The notes under the pieces: generated by a model
Seen by the model: the letters and a program-made list of their open reading frames with translations, nothing else
Told to the model about the DNA's origin: nothing
Databases searched by the model: none
Part shown: positions 6,415-7,480 of the stretch, piece by piece
Layout: every line of letters starts with the position of its first letter
How positions within the stretch are numbered: the stretch's first letter is position 1
Made by a program: the position numbers and the translations under genes
DNA from: an uncultured Actinomycetes bacterium
GTDB lineage: Bacteria; Actinomycetota; Thermoleophilia; Solirubrobacterales; 70-9
NCBI GenBank assembly: GCA_946886425.1
Contig: CAMPIP010000112.1
Span: 1 to 7,480, forward strand
Length of the DNA: 7,480 nt
Direction of reading: 5' to 3'

Positions 6415-6439
6415 AATGCCCGATCGGGAAACGGGCATT
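6415..6439. repeat. Inverted repeat AATGCCCG / CGGGCATT with nested palindrome
   Basis: Eight-base perfect arms at 6415-6422 and 6432-6439 enclose the 9-base loop ATCGGGAAA. The left arm also takes part in a second, mutually exclusive palindrome, CCCGATCGGG at 6419-6428. It directly abuts the TGTACG palindrome. It could be a second operator or a hairpin in the leader RNA of the minus-strand operon. There is no U-run, so a terminator is unlikely. Confidence 0.45.
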
Positions 6440-6509
6440 AGGCTCCTTTGGCTCTTTATATGGGGGGCAACCCGCAATCCGACCGCGCCTGGAGTGGGCG
6501 CAGCCAAGT

Positions 6510-6514
6510 GAGGG
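6510..6514 (+). promoter_or_regulatory. Ribosome binding site of glutamine synthetase
   Basis: GAGGG lies 12 bases before the ATG at 6527. The spacing is a little long, but it is the only purine-rich match just upstream of that codon and it supports the start. Confidence 0.5.
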
Positions 6515-6526
6515 ACTGACCAAGCG

Positions 6527-7480
6527 ATGAGCCGAATCCGCCAGCAGAACGTGACCGCAGCGCAGTGGAGCTCCAACGGGGAGGCTCTCGGCGCGCTCGA
6601 CCTGACCCAGCCCGAGAACAACCTGTTCGGGGCCAACGTCTTCTCCGTCGCCGTGCAGCGCGACCGCCTGCCCGGGGACGTCTTCGAGAAGCTGCAGGCG
6701 ACGATGCGCGACGGCGCCGCCCTCGACCCGTCCCTCGCCGATGCCGTCGCCGAGGCGATGAAAGAGTGGGCGCTGGAGAAGGGCGCCACCCATTACACCC
6801 ACATGTTCCAGCCGCTGACCGGCTCGACGGCGGAGAAGCACGACTCGTTCTTCGAGCCCGCCGGCGAGGGCAGCTCGCTGGCCGGGTTCTCCGGCAAGGA
6901 GCTGATCCAGGGCGAGCCCGACGCCTCCTCGTTCCCGACCGGCGGCGTCCGCGCCACCTTCGAGGCGCGCGGCTACACCGCCTGGGACCCGACCAGCCCC
7001 GCCTTCATCCTCGAGAACCCCAACGGGGCGCTGCTCTGCATCCCGACCGCCTTCGCCTCCTGGACCGGCGAGGCGCTCGACGCGAAGATCCCGCTGCTGC
7101 GCTCGATGGACGCGCTCTCGCGCTCGGCCGTGCGGGCCCTGAAGCTGCTCGGCGACGAGCAGACCCAGCGCGTCTTCACGACCGTCGGGCCCGAGCAGGA
7201 GTACTTCCTGATCGACGAGCAGTACTTCTACGAGCGGCCCGACCTGATCGCCACCGGGCGGACCCTGTTCGGCGCCAAGCCGCCGAAGGGCCACGAGCTC
7301 GACGACCACTACTTCGGCTCGATCCCGGAGCGGGTGCTGGCCTTCATGATGGAGTCCGAACTGGAGATGCGGAAGCTCGGCATCCCGGTCAAGACCCGCC
7401 ACAACGAGGTGGCGCCGGCCCAGTACGAGATCGCGCCGATCTTCGAGAGCTCCAACGTCGGCTCCGACCACCAGCAGCTG
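6527..7480 (+). CDS. glnN: Glutamine synthetase type III, N-terminal part (3' end missing)
   Basis: Makes glutamine from glutamate, ammonia and ATP in the cytosol, the main ammonium-assimilation step. The frame runs from ATG 6527 to the right edge without a stop (318 codons); family members are about 700 residues, so less than half is present. Type III is shown by [15 protein letters not shown] near the N terminus (26-40), the segment [25 protein letters not shown] (84-108, key residues His89, His92, Lys104, His105), the metal-binding [10 protein letters not shown] (221-230, with Glu223 and Glu225), and [13 protein letters not shown] (292-304). Type I enzymes are shorter and lack the GATHYTH region. 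Type III enzymes are known to form dodecamers and, unlike type I, lack the adenylylated tyrosine; the C-terminal region needed to confirm this is outside the window. It is transcribed divergently from the beta-oxidation operon. Confidence 0.95.
   Translation, partial: MSRIRQQNVTAAQWSSNGEALGALDLTQPENNLFGANVFSVAVQRDRLPGDVFEKLQATMRDGAALDPSLADAVAEAMKEWALEKGATHYTHMFQPLTGSTAEKHDSFFEPAGEGSSLAGFSGKELIQGEPDASSFPTGGVRATFEARGYTAWDPTSPAFILENPNGALLCIPTAFASWTGEALDAKIPLLRSMDALSRSAVRALKLLGDEQTQRVFTTVGPEQEYFLIDEQYFYERPDLIATGRTLFGAKPPKGHELDDHYFGSIPERVLAFMMESELEMRKLGIPVKTRHNEVAPAQYEIAPIFESSNVGSDHQQL

Larger units (their letters stand above)
6291..6526. promoter_or_regulatory. Divergent control region between the beta-oxidation operon and glutamine synthetase
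   Basis: These 236 bases contain no convincing gene and must hold the promoters for both directions. The only AT-rich island is TTTATAT at 6455-6461. Read on the minus strand it contains TATAAA, and on the plus strand TATATG, either of which could serve as a -10 element; I found no good -35 partner at 16-18 bases on either strand. Several inverted repeats cluster between 6358 and 6439, and a weaker one (GCGCC, 7-base loop, GGCGC) lies at 6485-6501. The promoter positions are inference. Confidence 0.6.

Noticed and set aside
6402..6432. Possible GlnR nitrogen-regulator site (GTAC and GAAAC elements)
   Set aside because: Only a GAAAC half-site at 6428-6432 fits. The partner GTnAC at the expected 11-base pitch is missing, so the match is no better than chance.
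6101..7471. Minus-strand open frame (456 codons) antisense to glutamine synthetase
   Set aside because: It has low-complexity composition, and it crosses the intergenic control region and runs into the fusion gene out of frame. The plus strand encodes a clear type III glutamine synthetase.

Overview
The window is very GC-rich, with codon third positions almost always G or C, tightly packed genes and long spurious reading frames on the opposite strands. Together with a type III glutamine synthetase and a dehydrogenase-first beta-oxidation fusion, this suggests a high-GC actinobacterium, possibly of the Thermoleophilia (Solirubrobacterales-like). That placement is inference from gene content and style; no rRNA or other marker gene is present.

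Layout: (1) 2-1963, plus strand, 5'-truncated: a large cell-wall hydrolase with a lytic transglycosylase domain, a LytM/M23-like domain that has lost most of its zinc ligands, and a C-terminal M15 (VanY-like) domain with its ligands intact. (2) 2012-2860, plus strand: a 282-residue protein I cannot assign, 48 bases downstream. (3) 6290 down to 2864, minus strand: a compact three-gene operon in the order 3-hydroxyacyl-CoA dehydrogenase/enoyl-CoA hydratase fusion, NAD-dependent sirtuin deacylase, HAD phosphatase/phosphomutase. The genes overlap by 16 and 4 bases, so translation is probably coupled. The two blocks converge with only 3 bases between their stop codons. (4) 6291-6526: a 236-base divergent control region with several inverted repeats and an AT-rich island. 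(5) 6527-7480, plus strand, 3'-truncated: the N-terminal 318 codons of a type III glutamine synthetase.

The minus-strand operon couples fatty-acid (or short-chain acyl-CoA) oxidation to an enzyme that removes acyl groups from lysines. The sirtuin carries a Tyr-x-x-Arg motif at the place where SIRT5-type desuccinylases bind acidic acyl groups, so it may repair acylation caused by acyl-CoA intermediates. Divergence from glutamine synthetase places carbon and nitrogen genes around one shared control region. No tRNA, rRNA, CRISPR array, insertion sequence or phage gene was seen. I did not find a clearly new system; the most unusual items are the three-domain wall hydrolase with a dead middle domain, the sirtuin/beta-oxidation operon, and the palindrome cluster.
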